A DNA stretch of 7,859 nt from Porticoccaceae bacterium (GTDB lineage: Bacteria; Pseudomonadota; Gammaproteobacteria; Pseudomonadales; Porticoccaceae), in the NCBI GenBank assembly GCA_002591625.1, contig PCDB01000030.1, positions 1-7,859 of the forward strand, given 5' to 3'. The position numbers and the translations under genes were made by a program. The notes under the pieces were generated by a model, which was not told where the DNA came from, did no database searches, and was given only the letters and a program-made list of their open reading frames with translations. This document shows positions 7,601 through 7,859 of this stretch, piece after piece. Position 1 is the first letter of the stretch; each line of letters begins with the position of its first letter.

Positions 7601-7859
7601 ACATAATCTCATTTATGTCCTCATTGGGTTCTATCTCTAGATTTACAGTGGCTCGGTCTCTGAAAGCATCTGAGCTAATCGTTTTAATACCTTTAAGACC
7701 ATCGAGCGCCGCTTCTATGGGCAGCACTACGCCCTTTTCGACTTCTACAGGCGCTGCACCTGGATAGGCAACAGTGACATTAATCCAGCGGCTCTCCGTT
7801 CGCGGGAACATCTCTTTGCTTATGTTGGATAATGAAATGGCACCTGCACAGAAAATAAA
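4614..7859 (-). CDS. RND-family efflux transporter permease, AcrB-like (N-terminus beyond window)
   Basis: An inner-membrane, proton-driven pump subunit of the AcrB/hydrophobic-amphiphilic type, normally working with a periplasmic adaptor and an outer-membrane channel. The frame is open to the right edge: 16 codons precede the ATG at 7811 and carry the end of helix 1 plus the usual Lys-Glu-Met-Phe-Pro junction, so that ATG is internal. Counting from the first visible codon (1081 residues seen), the first periplasmic region is about 25-310, helices 2-6 about 313-476, helix 7 about 524-544, the second periplasmic region about 545-855 and helices 8-12 about 856-1014. Helix 4 keeps the proton-relay pair Asp377-Asp378. 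In helix 10 the position of AcrB Lys940 is Asn925, followed by Asp926, as in other AcrB-like branches. About 65 residues after helix 12 include two further hydrophobic stretches (1019-1041, 1047-1066). Substrate unknown; the adaptor gene is probably just upstream, outside the window. Confidence 0.95.
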   Translation of the reverse strand, partial: FIFCAGAISLSNISKEMFPRTESRWINVTVAYPGAAPVEVEKGVVLPIEAALDGLKGIKTISSDAFRDRATVNLEIEPNEDINEIMSLIENRVDGITNFPEDIERPEIKRSKNSMWALGLVVYGEMTERKKKILGEEIYDELMALPEIKDVKLWGAGEYEISIEVEEKRLREFNLTLSEVASAVRNSSLDLPAGIIKSESGHVLVRTEGKAYNGNDFSNIVLRSRVDGTQLLLSDVAEIRDGFRESIFTNRFDRQPAFTLGVSSLEGQNVLDISEAVHSYASRKEAELGGGIRLSTFADEAYYLNGRLAMMSENLLLGGILVAVILGLFLNLTVACWVIIGIPISFAGAFWLMPSFDVTINVMSLFAFIMVLGIVVDDAIVIGESVYREATYDYENKLASGFKDADTYSASTATVVTGTKRVAIPSTIGVLTTMAAFLPVVFAGGSFDGITRALGIVVILCLAFSLIESKLILPAHLVGLKIGEKSTGIAGNIDRFRAYVSGKLDGFINNTYLPALRIAVRNSYLTLAAFLSLLVLTIGATSSGFARFEFFPSVPGDIVQVNVTMQDGSSPASLTETIDIIESAAYTINEEYLSQDPDTAGLVKHVVFWVESDVSFAFLVELVKTEFRDTSAVEIAKLWREEVGLLPNVRKQRFSATDGPNGPKISLSLSGSDSQELTFASAELQQYLTQFPGVYDIYNSQGSGSKEVLIQLKPYATQIGIRLSDVAKQVRQAFYGEEAQRIQRDSETVKVMVRYPYNDRRSLATLENMHIRTANGEAIAIGEVADIQLGTGLTAIERLDRKRTVTITAEVEEGKLESDEIVSDVSNSFIPKLIEKYPSVDFRLSGSTQEQNEYYYTMATGLAAALFMIYGLLALPLRSYIQPLLIMSVIPFGFIGAVLGHVLFDTTINMLSVFGIIALAGVVVNDSLILVEFTNRGRNQGLSPEDAITSAGKLRFRAIVLTTVTTFVGLLPLLFETSVQAQFVIPMALSLSFGILFASTITLVLVPCLYIVIETNLRFITILLTLPLAAAVGYLLVILGLASLDVFKGFIAILLSASVFLLCAKIFNYLPEGEPSVASRH
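4664..4682. repeat. Perfect 7-bp inverted repeat near the 3' end of the RND gene
   Basis: TTTTTGC and GCAAAAA flank a 5-base loop, and on the minus strand (the coding strand here) the hairpin is followed by five T's (4663-4659). It resembles a weak, A/U-rich intrinsic terminator but lies inside the coding sequence, about 45 nt before the TAG stop, where translating ribosomes should disrupt it. Probably chance in a Lys/Phe/Ala-rich helix. Confidence 0.3.

Noticed and set aside
7405..7767. Open plus-strand frame of 120 codons within the RND gene
   Set aside because: It is antisense to conserved RND sequence, its translation is low-complexity and Ser-rich, and it matches no recognisable family. 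It is a shadow of the minus-strand gene.
7809..7811. ATG at 7811 as the start of the RND permease
   Set aside because: The frame stays open for 16 more codons to the window edge, and those residues continue the expected RND N-terminal pattern into Lys-Glu-Met-Phe-Pro. Starting here would remove helix 1.

Overview
The window looks like chromosomal DNA from a gammaproteobacterium, quite possibly a marine heterotroph. This rests on family resemblance only: a proton-driven RND pump, an uxuB-uxuA-kdgK hexuronate cluster and a small Asp/Asn hydroxylase-fold protein, in DNA of moderate GC with AT-rich intergenic gaps (judged by eye). No RNA genes, insertion sequences, CRISPR arrays, integration sites or phage genes were seen.

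Layout from left to right. A short plus-strand gene (38-631) encodes a probable cytosolic Fe(II)/2-oxoglutarate oxygenase of the aspartyl/asparaginyl beta-hydroxylase family. A 224-bp convergent gap (632-855) follows, with one long-loop inverted repeat but no convincing terminator. Everything to the right lies on the minus strand. Read in transcription order from the right edge, it is an RND efflux permease whose N-terminus is cut off by the window end (7859 to 4614), a 70-bp gap, a fructuronate reductase/mannitol dehydrogenase-family gene (uxuB, 4543-3014), mannonate dehydratase (uxuA, 3001-1796) and 2-keto-3-deoxygluconate kinase (kdgK, 1785-856).

The three sugar genes are packed with gaps of only 12 and 10 bp. 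The uxuA ribosome-binding site overlaps the uxuB stop codon, so the trio is almost certainly one operon. Together they encode fructuronate -> mannonate -> 2-keto-3-deoxygluconate (KDG) -> KDPG, the middle of bacterial glucuronate catabolism. Uronate isomerase (UxaC), KDPG aldolase, a transporter and a regulator are not in the window and must be elsewhere.

I did not find a clearly new system. The points most worth a second look are the unassigned hydroxylase, the weak and unusual start region of uxuB (apparent TTG start, no Shine-Dalgarno, an in-frame Met-Arg-stop minigene just upstream), the hydrophobic C-terminal extension of the RND pump that looks like two extra membrane helices, and the apparent lack of a terminator between the pump and the sugar operon.
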